A DNA stretch of 33,785 nucleotides, taken from assembly GCA_046758005.1 (NCBI GenBank), contig JBHHZJ010000028.1:1-33785 (forward strand), read 5' to 3'. Below the pieces are notes generated by a model. The model made no database searches, had not been told where the DNA came from, and saw nothing but the letters and a program-made list of their open reading frames with translations. The stretch comes from JBHHZJ01 sp046758005 (GTDB taxonomy: Bacteria > Pseudomonadota > Alphaproteobacteria > Kiloniellales > J153). Position numbers and translations under genes: made by a program. Shown here piece by piece: positions 1 through 8,105 of the stretch (positions are counted from its first letter, which is position 1; each line of letters begins with the position of its first letter).

Positions 1-238
1 TGACGAAGACCTCGAAATTCCGCTTGTTGCCCCGGAAGGCGATGTTGGTCGGGAAGTTCAGCCCGGACGCGAACACCTCGACCTTGTAACCGGACGGCAC
101 GATGATGTCCTCGCCGTTGCCCGGGTTGAAGAACACTTCCTCGCCGGGACACGCGGCATTTCCGACCATTTGCGCATTCGCACTCGACGCAAGCAGCACG
201 CCGCCGGCGGATGCGACCGCGATAAGCGCCTTGTTCAT
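1..238 (-). CDS. Secreted beta-propeller dehydrogenase-like protein, N-terminal fragment
   Basis: Only the first 79 codons are in the window; the gene continues past base 1. The ATG at 238-236 has a strong AGGAGG Shine-Dalgarno sequence 5 nt upstream. Residues 1-22 look like a Sec signal peptide (short Lys-containing start, Ala/Val/Leu core, cleavage near SANA-Q). The mature part contains the segment GYKVEVFASGLNFPTNIAF, which resembles the first blade of glucose/sorbosone dehydrogenase-like or NHL-type six-bladed propellers, so a periplasmic oxidoreductase or sugar/alcohol-binding propeller is plausible. It lies 477 nt downstream of dctM on the same strand and may be a separate transcription unit. 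The fragment is too short to fix the cofactor (PQQ, haem or none) or the substrate. Confidence 0.6.
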   Translation of the reverse strand, partial: MNKALIAVASAGGVLLASSANAQMVGNAACPGEEVFFNPGNGEDIIVPSGYKVEVFASGLNFPTNIAFRGNKRNFEVFV

Positions 239-715
239 GTCATCCTCCTCTGTGTGGACCGAACATCGGTCGCGCGGGCCGGCCGGCCGCCGCGCCGACG
301 GCGCGGTCCGGCCCCCTGACTTGCAAGAGCAAACCACCTTCCCGCGCGCATGCTCCCGAAGGAGATTCGCGCGCGCTCGGTATCGGCGGAAGCGATTGGG
401 CGCTGTCCCTGCGCCCTCCAGGGCCGGCGAGTGACTACCTGCCCTGATTCGTTGCCGTTCTTCTGTCCGGCGCTTCGACCCCGGCTGGAAAAAGGGCCGC
501 CCCCGCGTGTCACAAAGTCCGCTTCAAAGATCGGACCTAACGACACCGAACTCTAGGCCACCGTCAAACCGCGCGGCAACGGCGCGCCATTCGCAAATGG
601 TTCACATGCGTTCAAGTTTGCGTGACCGAACACGGCGCGCCACTTTGGCGGCATGATTGGCCAGCCCGCGCCGTCGGGGCCGACGGGCGCCCGGCGGGGA
701 GCGCGGCGCCGCGCC
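239..715. other. Intergenic stretch without a convincing gene
   Basis: This interval lies between the dctM stop and the start of the propeller gene. Short open frames occur on both strands but show no family resemblance. On the minus strand it holds the AGGAGG site of the propeller gene, a GC-rich hairpin at 281-313, and a weak inverted repeat (CGCAAA at 592-597 with TTTGCG at 616-621) that could form a structure after dctM. I see no uridine-run terminator and no convincing promoter; one TTGACG hexamer occurs (minus strand, about 567-562) without a good -10 partner. Confidence 0.6.
281..313 (-). promoter_or_regulatory. GC-rich hairpin in the leader of the propeller gene
   Basis: Inner arms CCGCGCC (290-296) and GGCGCGG (300-306) are perfectly complementary around a 3-nt loop. 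Outer arms GGCCGG (281-286) and CCGGCC (308-313) extend the stem across a small bulge. The structure sits 43-75 nt before the ATG at 238, so it would lie in the leader RNA. It has no following T run, so it could be a leader structure or a Rho-independent-like end of the upstream TRAP transcript. Its function is unknown. Confidence 0.35.
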
Positions 716-2020
716 TCAGCCCCGCCCCATCTGCGCCGGCAGCCAGGTTGCGATCCCCGGCACGAGGATCAGCAGGGTGACGGCCGCCAGCAAGAGGAAG
801 AAGAAGGGCAAGGCCGCCCTGGCGATGAAAAGAATGTTGCGCCCGGTCAGGCCCTGCAGGACGAACAGGTTGAAACCCACCGGCGGCGTGATCTGGGACA
901 TCTCGACGACCAGCACGACGTATATGCCGAACCAGATCTTGTCGATGCCCGCCTGCTCGATCATGGGCAGGATCACCGCCGTGGTGAGCACCACCACCGA
1001 GATCCCGTCGAGGAAGCAGCCGAGCACGACGAAGAAGGCCGTGAGCGCGACGAGAAGCATGTAGGGCGAAAGCTCGAACGACCCGATCCACTGCGCGAGC
1101 ATGCGCGGAATCCCGGTGAAGCCCATGGCGACCGTCAGGAAGGCCGCGCCCGCCAGGATGAACGCGATCATGCAGGAGGTGCGCGTCGCCCCCATCAGCC
1201 CCGCCGTGAAGCTCTCCCAGCTCAGCGTGCCGGACAGCCAGGAGAGCAGGAGCGACAACAGCACGCCGACCGCCGCGGCGTCGGTGGGGCTGGCGATGCC
1301 GAAATAGATCGAGCCGATCACGCCGGCGATCAGGAGAGTCACGGGGATCAGCCGCCGCGTGCCGCGGATGCGCTCCAGCAGACCGGTGCGCGGCTCGGGC
1401 GACGGGACCTTGTCCGCGTTGAGCAGGGACCAGACCGCGACGTAGCCCATGAACAGCACCACCAGCAGCGCGCCCGGAACAATCCCGGCGATGAAGAGCC
1501 GGGCAATCGATTCCTCCGTGGCCACGCCGTACACGATCAGGATGATCGAGGGCGGAATCAGCAGGCCGAGCGTGCCCGAGCCGGCAAGCGTGCCGATCAT
1601 CATCCGCTCGTGATAACCGCGCCGTTGCAGCTCCGGGATCGACATCTTGCCGATCGTCGCCGCGGTTGCGGCCGAAGAGCCGCTGACCGCGGCGAAGATG
1701 CCGCAACCCAGTATGTTCACGTGCATCAGGCGACCGGGCAGCCGGGCCATCCAAGGCGCAAGGCCGCTGAACAGGTCTTCGGAGAGGCGCGACCGGAACA
1801 GGATCTCGCCCATCCAGATGAACAGCGGCAGCGCCGCCAAGGCCCAGGAATTGCTCGCTCCCCAGACGGTGGTCGCCATGACCTGACCGGCCGGGGCCGG
1901 CGTGAACAGCACGATGCCCAGGAAGCCGACGCCGAGCAGCGAGAACGCGACCCAGACGCCGGAGCCGAGCAGCGCGAACAGGAAAACGACGAGAATGATG
2001 GTGAGACCGAGCTGTTCCAT
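716..2020 (-). CDS. dctM: TRAP transporter large permease (DctM family)
   Basis: This 434-residue integral membrane protein is the large permease of a tripartite ATP-independent periplasmic (TRAP) transporter, which couples ion-gradient-driven import to a periplasmic receptor. The sequence is hydrophobic throughout, with about 11-12 membrane segments. It carries typical family stretches: a Gly/Ser-rich VSGSSAATAATIGKMSIPEL, then LLIPPSIILIVYG, and near the end SQITPPVGFNLFVLQG. The length matches the family (about 425-440). The ATG lies only 6 nt after the dctQ stop, so the two permease genes are surely co-translated from one mRNA. The dct name denotes the family only; the substrate need not be a C4-dicarboxylate. 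Confidence 0.96.
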   Translation of the reverse strand: MEQLGLTIILVVFLFALLGSGVWVAFSLLGVGFLGIVLFTPAPAGQVMATTVWGASNSWALAALPLFIWMGEILFRSRLSEDLFSGLAPWMARLPGRLMHVNILGCGIFAAVSGSSAATAATIGKMSIPELQRRGYHERMMIGTLAGSGTLGLLIPPSIILIVYGVATEESIARLFIAGIVPGALLVVLFMGYVAVWSLLNADKVPSPEPRTGLLERIRGTRRLIPVTLLIAGVIGSIYFGIASPTDAAAVGVLLSLLLSWLSGTLSWESFTAGLMGATRTSCMIAFILAGAAFLTVAMGFTGIPRMLAQWIGSFELSPYMLLVALTAFFVVLGCFLDGISVVVLTTAVILPMIEQAGIDKIWFGIYVVLVVEMSQITPPVGFNLFVLQGLTGRNILFIARAALPFFFLLLAAVTLLILVPGIATWLPAQMGRG

Positions 2021-2026
2021 CCCGCC

Positions 2027-2623
2027 CTAGCCCTGCGCTTCGGCGGCGCCGGCGGCCCGCTCGCCCGGCGTCTCATGGGCCACCAACAGGGCCTCGCCCT
2101 TGCCCTCGTAGGACGGCCGACCGCCGCGCAGCACGCGGACGAATTCGTCGATGAGGGCGATCGTCAGCACAATCAGCCCGAGCGCCATGGCGGTCTGCGG
2201 AATCCACAAGGGCACCGGCACCATGCCCGGCGAAAGGTCGCCGAATTCCAGCGACTCGAGGACCAGGCGAATCAGGAATACCGTGAAATAGCCGCACAGC
2301 AGCCCCGCCATCAGAAGGCACCACAGCTCCATGCCGCGCCGGCGGCGGCCGCTCAGATTTTGAATGAACAGCGAGACGCGAATGTGCCCGCCGGCGCGCA
2401 GCGTGTAGGCGAGCGCCAGGAACGAGGAGGCGGCGAGAAAAAATCCGGTGAACTCGGCGTAGGACGGGACCAGCAGACCGGGCGGCTCGCCGCCCGCCCA
2501 ACCGACCACCTTGTCGATCAGGTTCGCCCCCACCTGCAGCAGCACGACCCCGCAGATCGCGACGAGGAACAGCGCGGCGAGCGCACCGCTGCCCTGGTAA
2601 AGCAGGTCGAGGGATTTGCGCAA
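2027..2623 (-). CDS. dctQ: TRAP transporter small permease (DctQ family)
   Basis: This 198-residue protein has four predicted membrane segments (about residues 12-32, 53-72, 95-118 and 140-162) and the motif RAGGHIRVSLF between segments 2 and 3, which is typical of DctQ. It forms the membrane complex with the large permease that follows. The chosen start is TTG at 2623: no in-frame ATG or GTG precedes the conserved N-terminal membrane helix, and the ribosome binding site is poor. That fits lower expression than the receptor. The C-terminal tail after residue 170 is hydrophilic and variable. The gene lies between dctP and dctM in the usual P-Q-M order. Confidence 0.92.
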   Translation of the reverse strand: MRKSLDLLYQGSGALAALFLVAICGVVLLQVGANLIDKVVGWAGGEPPGLLVPSYAEFTGFFLAASSFLALAYTLRAGGHIRVSLFIQNLSGRRRRGMELWCLLMAGLLCGYFTVFLIRLVLESLEFGDLSPGMVPVPLWIPQTAMALGLIVLTIALIDEFVRVLRGGRPSYEGKGEALLVAHETPGERAAGAAEAQG

Positions 2624-2645
2624 TGCTGGATCGAATCGTAGCGAA

Positions 2646-2665
2646 CCGGCCGCACGGGCGGCCGG
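2646..2665 (-). promoter_or_regulatory. Intercistronic hairpin between dctP and dctQ
   Basis: A perfect 8-bp stem, CCGGCCGC (2646-2653) with GCGGCCGG (2658-2665), closes a 4-nt loop. It lies in the 57-nt gap after the dctP stop. There is no T run, so it is unlikely to be a full terminator. In receptor-permease operons such hairpins commonly protect the upstream receptor mRNA from 3' decay or cause partial termination, so that the receptor is made in excess. That role is inferred here from position and structure. Confidence 0.55.
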
Positions 2666-2680
2666 CCCGCCGCTTACGCG

Positions 2681-3670
2681 TTACATCCGATAGGCCTTGA
2701 GGATTGCGGCCCCTTCGGCGCCCGCCTTCTTGGCCCATTCCTCGGTCATCTGCGCCCCGATCTTCTTGAGCCCGGCGGCGAGCTCGGGGCTGGGATCGCT
2801 CACGGCCATGCCGTTGGCCTTGAGGATCGCTATCTTCTTGCTGGTTTCGGCCATGCTCGCCTGCCATCCCCGCTTCTCGGCCTTGGCGGCCGCGTCCAGG
2901 ACCGCCTGCCGGGTCTTCGCATCGAGGCGCGCGAACGCCTTCTTGTTCACGACCACGACGTTCTTCGGCAGCCAGGCCTGCGTGTGGTAGAAGTTCGACA
3001 CGAAGTCCCAGGCCTTGGAATTGGCGCCCGTGGACGGCGAGGTGATCATGGCCTCCACGCGGCCGGTGGCGAAGGCCTGCGGGATGTCCGGCACCTCGAC
3101 CTGGGTCGGCACCGCGCCGGCGAGCTGCGCCAGGCGCTCCGTGGCCGTGTTGTAGGCGCGGAACTTGAGGCCCTTGAGATCGGCCACACTGTTTATGGCC
3201 TTCTTGGCGTAAAGGCCCTGCGGTGGCCACGGCACCGCGAAGAGAATCTTCAGACCCTGCCTGTCGAGAAGCTTCTCGGTCTCCGGCCTCGAGGCGCTCC
3301 ACAGGCGCTTGGCGTCGTCGTAGTTGGCGGCGAGGAACGGCACCGAGTCGACCTGGAACACGGCGTTCTCGTTGGCCAGGCGCGAGAGCAGGAACTCGCC
3401 GATCGGGACCTGTCCGCTGCGCACGGCGTTCTTGATCTCGGGGTGCTTGATGAGCGAGCCGCCGCTGTGCACCGTGATGGTCAGGGCGCCGTTCGTCGCC
3501 GCCTTCACGTCCTCGGCGAACTGCTTGATGTTGACGGTATGGAAATTGGTTTCGCCATACGGGGTTGGCATGTCCCACGTCTCGGCGGCCACGGCGCTTC
3601 CGACAAGGCCTCCGGAAACGACGGCCGCGCTCACGACGCCCGCCGCAAGGATGGACAAGGTTTTTCTCAT
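2681..3670 (-). CDS. dctP: TRAP transporter periplasmic solute receptor (DctP family)
   Basis: This 329-residue exported protein captures the substrate in the periplasm and delivers it to DctQM. Residues 1-28 form a Sec signal peptide ending AVA before the mature start AETWD. The mature protein has the usual DctP layout, including SGGSLIKHPEIKNAVRSGQV, the segment LKGLKFRAYN with the conserved substrate-carboxylate-binding Arg at residue 171, and PDIPQAFATGRVEAMITSP. A bound anionic ligand is therefore likely. The ATG at 3670 has an AGGGAGGTGA site. The gap to the upstream regulator is 136 nt, so a second promoter is possible, but all genes point the same way. The substrate cannot be read from the sequence. 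Confidence 0.95.
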   Translation of the reverse strand: MRKTLSILAAGVVSAAVVSGGLVGSAVAAETWDMPTPYGETNFHTVNIKQFAEDVKAATNGALTITVHSGGSLIKHPEIKNAVRSGQVPIGEFLLSRLANENAVFQVDSVPFLAANYDDAKRLWSASRPETEKLLDRQGLKILFAVPWPPQGLYAKKAINSVADLKGLKFRAYNTATERLAQLAGAVPTQVEVPDIPQAFATGRVEAMITSPSTGANSKAWDFVSNFYHTQAWLPKNVVVVNKKAFARLDAKTRQAVLDAAAKAEKRGWQASMAETSKKIAILKANGMAVSDPSPELAAGLKKIGAQMTEEWAKKAGAEGAAILKAYRM

Positions 3671-3806
3671 GGCGTCTCACCTCCCTGTTAGCGGGGGCAA
3701 CGGTAATCGCGCCCACCGGCCCTGTCCAGCGCGAAGCCGTCTCGCCAATCCGCCGGTTCGGCGCCTCCCTCCGTCCGGCCGCCGGCAAAGGCGCCGCCGG
3801 CCTGCG

Positions 3807-4343
3807 TCACAGCGAGGCGGCGGCGCGCGCGGCCTGGTCGTAGAGGCCCGACAGCGCGCGCAGCAGCTCCGCCGCCTCGCCGATCTGGGCGTTGCGCGCC
3901 TCGGTCTCGCCGCCGGCGAAGGCGCCGAAAGCCGCGACCAGGCAGTCCTCGCGCACCTCGCGGTAGCGCCGGCAGGCCTCGCGGCCCGCCTCGCTCGTGC
4001 GATAGAAGATTTCCTTGCCGCGCCGGGTGCCCTCGACCAGGCCGAGGCGGGCGAGCTTCTTGACGGCGTAGGAAACGGTGTGGGTGTCCTCGACGTTGAG
4101 CACGAAGCAGAGATCCGCGAGCTTCTTCTCGCGCCCGCGGTGATTGACGGAATGCAGAACGAGGATGTCCAGCGCGCCCAGGTCCTCGAGGCCCGCCGCG
4201 GCCATGCAGCGCACGATCCAGCGCTCGAAGGCGTTGCCGGCCACGATCAGGCCGTACTCGAACTCGCTGAGCGCCGCCGCGCGCTCGGAGACGAGATGCG
4301 CCGAGGACACGATCGCGCGCCGGCCCCGCGCGCGGCCGGTCAT
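3807..4343 (-). CDS. MarR-like winged-helix transcription regulator (COG5631 type)
   Basis: This 178-residue protein resembles the predicted MarR-type regulators of the COG5631 group. A helical N-terminal part (about 20-50) is followed by a winged helix (about 55-115), with the recognition-helix region around EDTHTVSYAVKKLARLGLVE and a wing ending KEIFYRTSEAG. A helical C-terminal part probably dimerises. The ATG overlaps the stop of the oxoprolinase gene by 4 nt (ATGA), so the regulator is translationally coupled to the enzyme. That arrangement suits a local repressor sensing the substrate or a breakdown product. The palindrome at 8068-8095 is its best candidate target. An upstream extension of this frame into the oxoprolinase gene is rejected as an out-of-frame shadow. 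Confidence 0.82.
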   Translation of the reverse strand: MTGRARGRRAIVSSAHLVSERAAALSEFEYGLIVAGNAFERWIVRCMAAAGLEDLGALDILVLHSVNHRGREKKLADLCFVLNVEDTHTVSYAVKKLARLGLVEGTRRGKEIFYRTSEAGREACRRYREVREDCLVAAFGAFAGGETEARNAQIGEAAELLRALSGLYDQAARAAASL

Positions 4344-7300
4344 TGCGCCGCCTCCTTTCGTTCCTCGGGCGGGCCGTAGCCGCCCCCGCCCGGGGTTTCG
4401 ATGACGAAGACGTCGCCGGGCTCGACCTCGATCGAGCCGGTGCCGGACAGCTCGACGATGGTGCCGTCGGCGCGCTCGACCCAGTTGCGCCCCAAGGCGC
4501 CGGGTTCGCCCCCGGCCACGCCGAAGGGTGCGACCCTGCGGTGGCTGGACAGGATCGCCGCGGTCATGGCCGCGCGGAAGCGGATGCGCCGGCGCGCGCC
4601 GTCGCCGCCGCGCTGCCGCCCCGCGCCGCCGGAGCCGCGCCGGATCTCGAAGGACTCGACGAAAACGGGAAAGCGCCATTCCAGGACCTCGGGGTCCGTG
4701 AGGCGCGAGTTGGTCATGTGCGTGTGCACCGCGTCGGTGCCGTCGAAGTCCGGCCCCGCGCCGGAGCCGCCGCACACCGTCTCGTAGTACTGGTAACGCT
4801 CGTTGCCGAAGGTGAAGTTGTTCATCGTGCCCTGCGCGCCCGCGAGCACGCCGAGCGCACCGTACAGCGTGTCGACGATGTTCTGGCTGGTCTCGACGTT
4901 GCCCGCAACCACCGCGGCCGGGTAGCGCGGGTTGAGCATGCAGCCCTCGGGGATGACGATGTCGAGCGGCTTCAGGACGCCGTCGTTCATCGGGATCTCC
5001 TCGTCGATCAGGGTGCGGAAGACATAGAGCACCGCGGCCCGGCACACCGCCGCCGGCGCGTTGAAGTTGTTCGGCCGCTGCGCGCTCGTTCCGGTGAAGT
5101 CGATGCCGGCGCGCCGGGCCTGCCTGTCGATGCGGATCGACACCGCGATCCGCGAGCCGTCGTCGAGAGGATAGGTGTAGGCGCCGTCGTGCAGGCGGTC
5201 GAGGATGCGGCGCACCTGCTCCTCGGCGTTGTCCTGGACGTGTCCCATGTAGGCGTGCACCACGTCGAGCCCGAAATGGTCGATCATCTTGCGCAGCTCC
5301 TGCACGCCCTTCTCGTTGGCCGCGATCTGGGCCTTGAGGTCGGCGATGTTCTGCTCGACGTTGCGCGCGGGATAGGGGCCGGAGCTCAGGAGCTCCCGGA
5401 CCTCCCGTTCGCGGAACCGGCCCCGATCGACCAGCGTGAAGTTGTCGATGAGCACGCCCTCCTCCTCGACCGTGCGGCTGCCGGGCGGCATGGAGCCGGG
5501 CGTGATGCCGCCGATGTCGGCGTGGTGGCCGCGGCTGCCGACGAAGAAGAGGATGTTCCGGCCCGCCTCGTCGAAGACCGGCGTGATCACGGTCACGTCC
5601 GGCAGGTGCGTGCCGCCGTTGTAGGGGGCGTTGAGCACGTAGACGTCGCCCGCGGCCATGGTCCCGGCGCGCTCCCGGATCACGGTGCGGATGCTCTCGC
5701 TCATCGAGCCCAGGTGCACCGGAATGTGCGGCGCGTTGGCCACCAGGTCGCCCGCGGGGTTGAACAGCGCGCAGGAAAAGTCGAGGCGCTCCTTGATGTT
5801 GACCGAGTAGGCCGTGTTCTCCAGCGTCAAGCCCATCTGTTCGGCGATCGACATGAACAGGTTGTTGAACACCTCGAGCATCACGGGGTCGACCTGGGTG
5901 CCGACCGCGACGGCGCGCTCGACCGGCGCCACGCGATCGAGCACGAGGTGATTGCGCGCGCTCAGCCGGGCGCGCCAGCCCGGCTCGACCACGGTGGTCG
6001 AGGTCGGCTCGATGACGATCGCCGGGCCGTCGATCTCGTCGCCGGGCACGAGCCGCTCGCGCAGGTAGACCGGCGTGGCGCGCCAAGCGCCGCCGGCGTA
6101 CATGCGCGTGGTGGCGCTTGGCGTGAGCGGCGCGCTGCGAGGGCTGGTCTCGATCACCGGGTCCTCGGCGGTCTCGGTCTCGCCGATGACCTCGACCGAG
6201 ACGGCCTCGACGACGTGCGCCTTGTCCGGCATGACGAAGCCGTAGCGCTGCCGGTGCGCCTCCTCGAAGCGGGCGACGATCTCCGCCTGCGGGCCATGGT
6301 TCACGATGAGGGCGGAATCGGTCCCCTCGTAGCGCAAATGGACGTTGTGAAGGACGCGGATGTGCTCCGGTGCCACGTCCTGCGCGCGCATCTCCGCGCG
6401 CGCGTCGTCGGTCAGGGCCTCGAGGGTTCTCTCCAGCTCGGGCACGACGGACTCGTCGAGGACCTTCTCGATCGCCTGCTCGCGTAGCGCGCGCACGTCG
6501 GCCAGCCCCATGCCGTAGGCCGAAAGCACGCCGGCCAGGGGATGCAGAAAGATCCGCGTCATGCCGAGCGTATCGGCGATGTCGCAGGCGTGCTGCCCGC
6601 CCGCGCCGCCGAAGCAGCACAGCGTGTACTCGGTCACGTCGTAACCGCGCTGCGTCGAGATCTTCTTGATGGCGTTGGCCATGTTCTCGACCGCGATCAT
6701 GCGGAAGCCCTGGGCCACTTCCTCCGGCGTGCGCGTGTCGCCGGTCGCGGCGCGGATCTCCGCGGCCAGCGCCGCGAACTTCTCGGCCACGATGTCGGCG
6801 TCCAGCGGTTGGTCCGCGTTCGGACCGAAGACCTTCGGAAAGAACCTCGGCACGATTCGGCCGAGCATGAGGTTGCAGTCGGTCACCGCGAGCGGCCCGC
6901 CGCGCCGGTAGCAGGCCGGGCCCGGGTTGGCGCCCGCCGAATCCGGGCCGACCCGATACCGCGCGCCGTCGAAATGCAGGATCGATCCGCCGCCGGCGGC
7001 CACCGTGCGGATCTGCATCATGGGCGCTCGCATGCGCACGCCGGCCACCTGGGTCTCAAACGTGCGTTCGTAGGCCCCGTCGTAGTGCGCCACGTCGGTC
7101 GAGGTTCCGCCCATGTCGAAGGTGATGATCTTGCCGAAGCCGCCCATGGCCGCGGTCCGCACAGCCCCGACGATGCCGCCCGCCGGCCCGGACAGGATCG
7201 AGTCCTTGCCCTGAAACAATTTCGCGTCGGTCAGGCCGCCGTTCGACTGCATGAACATGATGCGCGCCTCGCCCAGCTCCGCCGCGACCCGGTCCACGTA

Positions 7301-8026
7301 GCGGCGCAGGATCGGCGACAGGTAGGCGTCGACCACGGTGGTGTCGCCGCGCGAGACCAGCTTCATGAGCGGGCTTACCTGGTGGCTGACGGAGATCTGG
7401 GTGAAACCGATCTCCGCGGCCAGCGCCGCCGCCTGGCGCTCGTGCTCCGGGTAGCGGTAACCGTGCAGGAACACGATCGCGACCGAGCGGATGCCCGCGT
7501 CGTAGGCCGCCTGCAGGTCGGCGCGGAGGCGCGCCGGGGCGACCGGCGCCAGCTCCTCGCCCTGCGCGCTCATGCGCTCGTCGACCTCGGCCACCCGCTC
7601 GTAAAGCAGCTCGGGCAGGACGATCCGGCGGGTGAATAGGTGCGGGCGGTTCTGGTAGGCGATGCGCAGCGCCTCGCGGAAGCCCCTGGTGATGAGCAGC
7701 AGCGTCCGCTCGCCCTTGCGCTCGAGCAGCGCGTTGGTCGCGACCGTCGTGCCCATCTTGACCGCGCGGATCGCCTCGGCCGGGATCGGCTGGCCCGAAG
7801 CCAGGCCGAGCAGATCGCGGATGCCCTGGATCGCCGCGTCCGGGTAATGCTCCGGGTTCTCGGACAGCAGTTTGTGCGAGATCAGCGTGCCGTCCGGACG
7901 GCGCGCGACCACGTCGGTGAAGGTGCCGCCCCGGTCGATCCAGAATTGCCAGCGGCCGCCGCGACCCGGCCCCCCGTTGGCGGCCTCAGCCCGCCCGCCG
8001 CGGGCCTCCTGCGCGCGATTCGTCAC
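4340..8026 (-). CDS. ATP-dependent 5-oxoprolinase / N-methylhydantoinase, fused A and B subunits
   Basis: This 1228-residue protein joins a hydantoinase A part and a hydantoinase B part, as in full-length 5-oxoprolinase (about 1250-1290 residues), which hydrolyses 5-oxo-L-proline to L-glutamate using ATP. The A part begins with WIDRGGTFTDVV (about 28-39), followed by KMGTTVATNALLERKG, the nucleotide-binding FDMGGTSTDV, and FGGAGGQHACDIADTLG (about 470-486). The B part starts near residue 709 with DPVMLEVFNNLFMSIAEQMG and contains CALFNPAGDLVANAPHIPVH and a Gly-rich C-terminus. The start is GTG at 8026, with GGAGG 7 nt upstream. Related enzymes act on hydantoins or other cyclic amides, so the exact substrate is open. 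Its neighbours are the coupled regulator and a TRAP transporter, suggesting that the transporter supplies the substrate. Confidence 0.92.
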   Translation of the reverse strand: MTNRAQEARGGRAEAANGGPGRGGRWQFWIDRGGTFTDVVARRPDGTLISHKLLSENPEHYPDAAIQGIRDLLGLASGQPIPAEAIRAVKMGTTVATNALLERKGERTLLLITRGFREALRIAYQNRPHLFTRRIVLPELLYERVAEVDERMSAQGEELAPVAPARLRADLQAAYDAGIRSVAIVFLHGYRYPEHERQAAALAAEIGFTQISVSHQVSPLMKLVSRGDTTVVDAYLSPILRRYVDRVAAELGEARIMFMQSNGGLTDAKLFQGKDSILSGPAGGIVGAVRTAAMGGFGKIITFDMGGTSTDVAHYDGAYERTFETQVAGVRMRAPMMQIRTVAAGGGSILHFDGARYRVGPDSAGANPGPACYRRGGPLAVTDCNLMLGRIVPRFFPKVFGPNADQPLDADIVAEKFAALAAEIRAATGDTRTPEEVAQGFRMIAVENMANAIKKISTQRGYDVTEYTLCCFGGAGGQHACDIADTLGMTRIFLHPLAGVLSAYGMGLADVRALREQAIEKVLDESVVPELERTLEALTDDARAEMRAQDVAPEHIRVLHNVHLRYEGTDSALIVNHGPQAEIVARFEEAHRQRYGFVMPDKAHVVEAVSVEVIGETETAEDPVIETSPRSAPLTPSATTRMYAGGAWRATPVYLRERLVPGDEIDGPAIVIEPTSTTVVEPGWRARLSARNHLVLDRVAPVERAVAVGTQVDPVMLEVFNNLFMSIAEQMGLTLENTAYSVNIKERLDFSCALFNPAGDLVANAPHIPVHLGSMSESIRTVIRERAGTMAAGDVYVLNAPYNGGTHLPDVTVITPVFDEAGRNILFFVGSRGHHADIGGITPGSMPPGSRTVEEEGVLIDNFTLVDRGRFREREVRELLSSGPYPARNVEQNIADLKAQIAANEKGVQELRKMIDHFGLDVVHAYMGHVQDNAEEQVRRILDRLHDGAYTYPLDDGSRIAVSIRIDRQARRAGIDFTGTSAQRPNNFNAPAAVCRAAVLYVFRTLIDEEIPMNDGVLKPLDIVIPEGCMLNPRYPAAVVAGNVETSQNIVDTLYGALGVLAGAQGTMNNFTFGNERYQYYETVCGGSGAGPDFDGTDAVHTHMTNSRLTDPEVLEWRFPVFVESFEIRRGSGGAGRQRGGDGARRRIRFRAAMTAAILSSHRRVAPFGVAGGEPGALGRNWVERADGTIVELSGTGSIEVEPGDVFVIETPGGGGYGPPEERKEAAQ

Positions 8027-8067
8027 TGCCTCGCCTCCGCGTCCGATCGCTGCACGACGGGTTAATC

Positions 8068-8095
8068 ATATAGCATATATTGATATATTATGTAT
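8068..8095. promoter_or_regulatory. 28-bp imperfect palindrome, candidate operator
   Basis: Two 12-nt arms (ATATAGCATATA at 8068-8079 and TATATTATGTAT at 8084-8095) match as inverted repeats at 9 of 12 positions around a 4-nt centre TTGA. The palindrome overlaps the spacer, -10 and probable start of the minus-strand promoter, so a bound dimer would block transcription. AT-rich palindromes of this size suit MarR-type dimers. The regulator encoded at 3807-4343 is the obvious candidate by proximity. That link is inference. Confidence 0.5.
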
Positions 8096-8105
8096 AAAAC
8101 GTCAA
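8076..8105 (-). promoter_or_regulatory. Probable sigma-70-type promoter of the oxoprolinase-regulator(-TRAP) genes
   Basis: On the minus strand a TTGACG -35 hexamer (8105-8100) is followed after 17 or 18 nt by AT-rich -10 candidates (CAATAT or AATATA, 8082-8076). Transcription would start near 8068, leaving a leader of about 40 nt before the GTG at 8026. The region is strikingly AT-rich for this genome. The -10 hexamer is not clear-cut, because several overlapping choices exist. Confidence 0.55.

Noticed and set aside
653..2641. Long plus-strand open frame (662 codons) opposite the TRAP permease genes
   Set aside because: It is highly charged and Gln/His/Arg-rich without any family motif, the pattern made by the antisense of hydrophobic, GC-rich genes. 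dctM and dctQ on the other strand are clear.
4344..6620. Long minus-strand open frame continuing upstream of the MarR-like gene
   Set aside because: It is an out-of-frame shadow of the oxoprolinase gene, Arg- and Gly-rich with no motifs. The regulator starts at the ATG overlapping the oxoprolinase stop.
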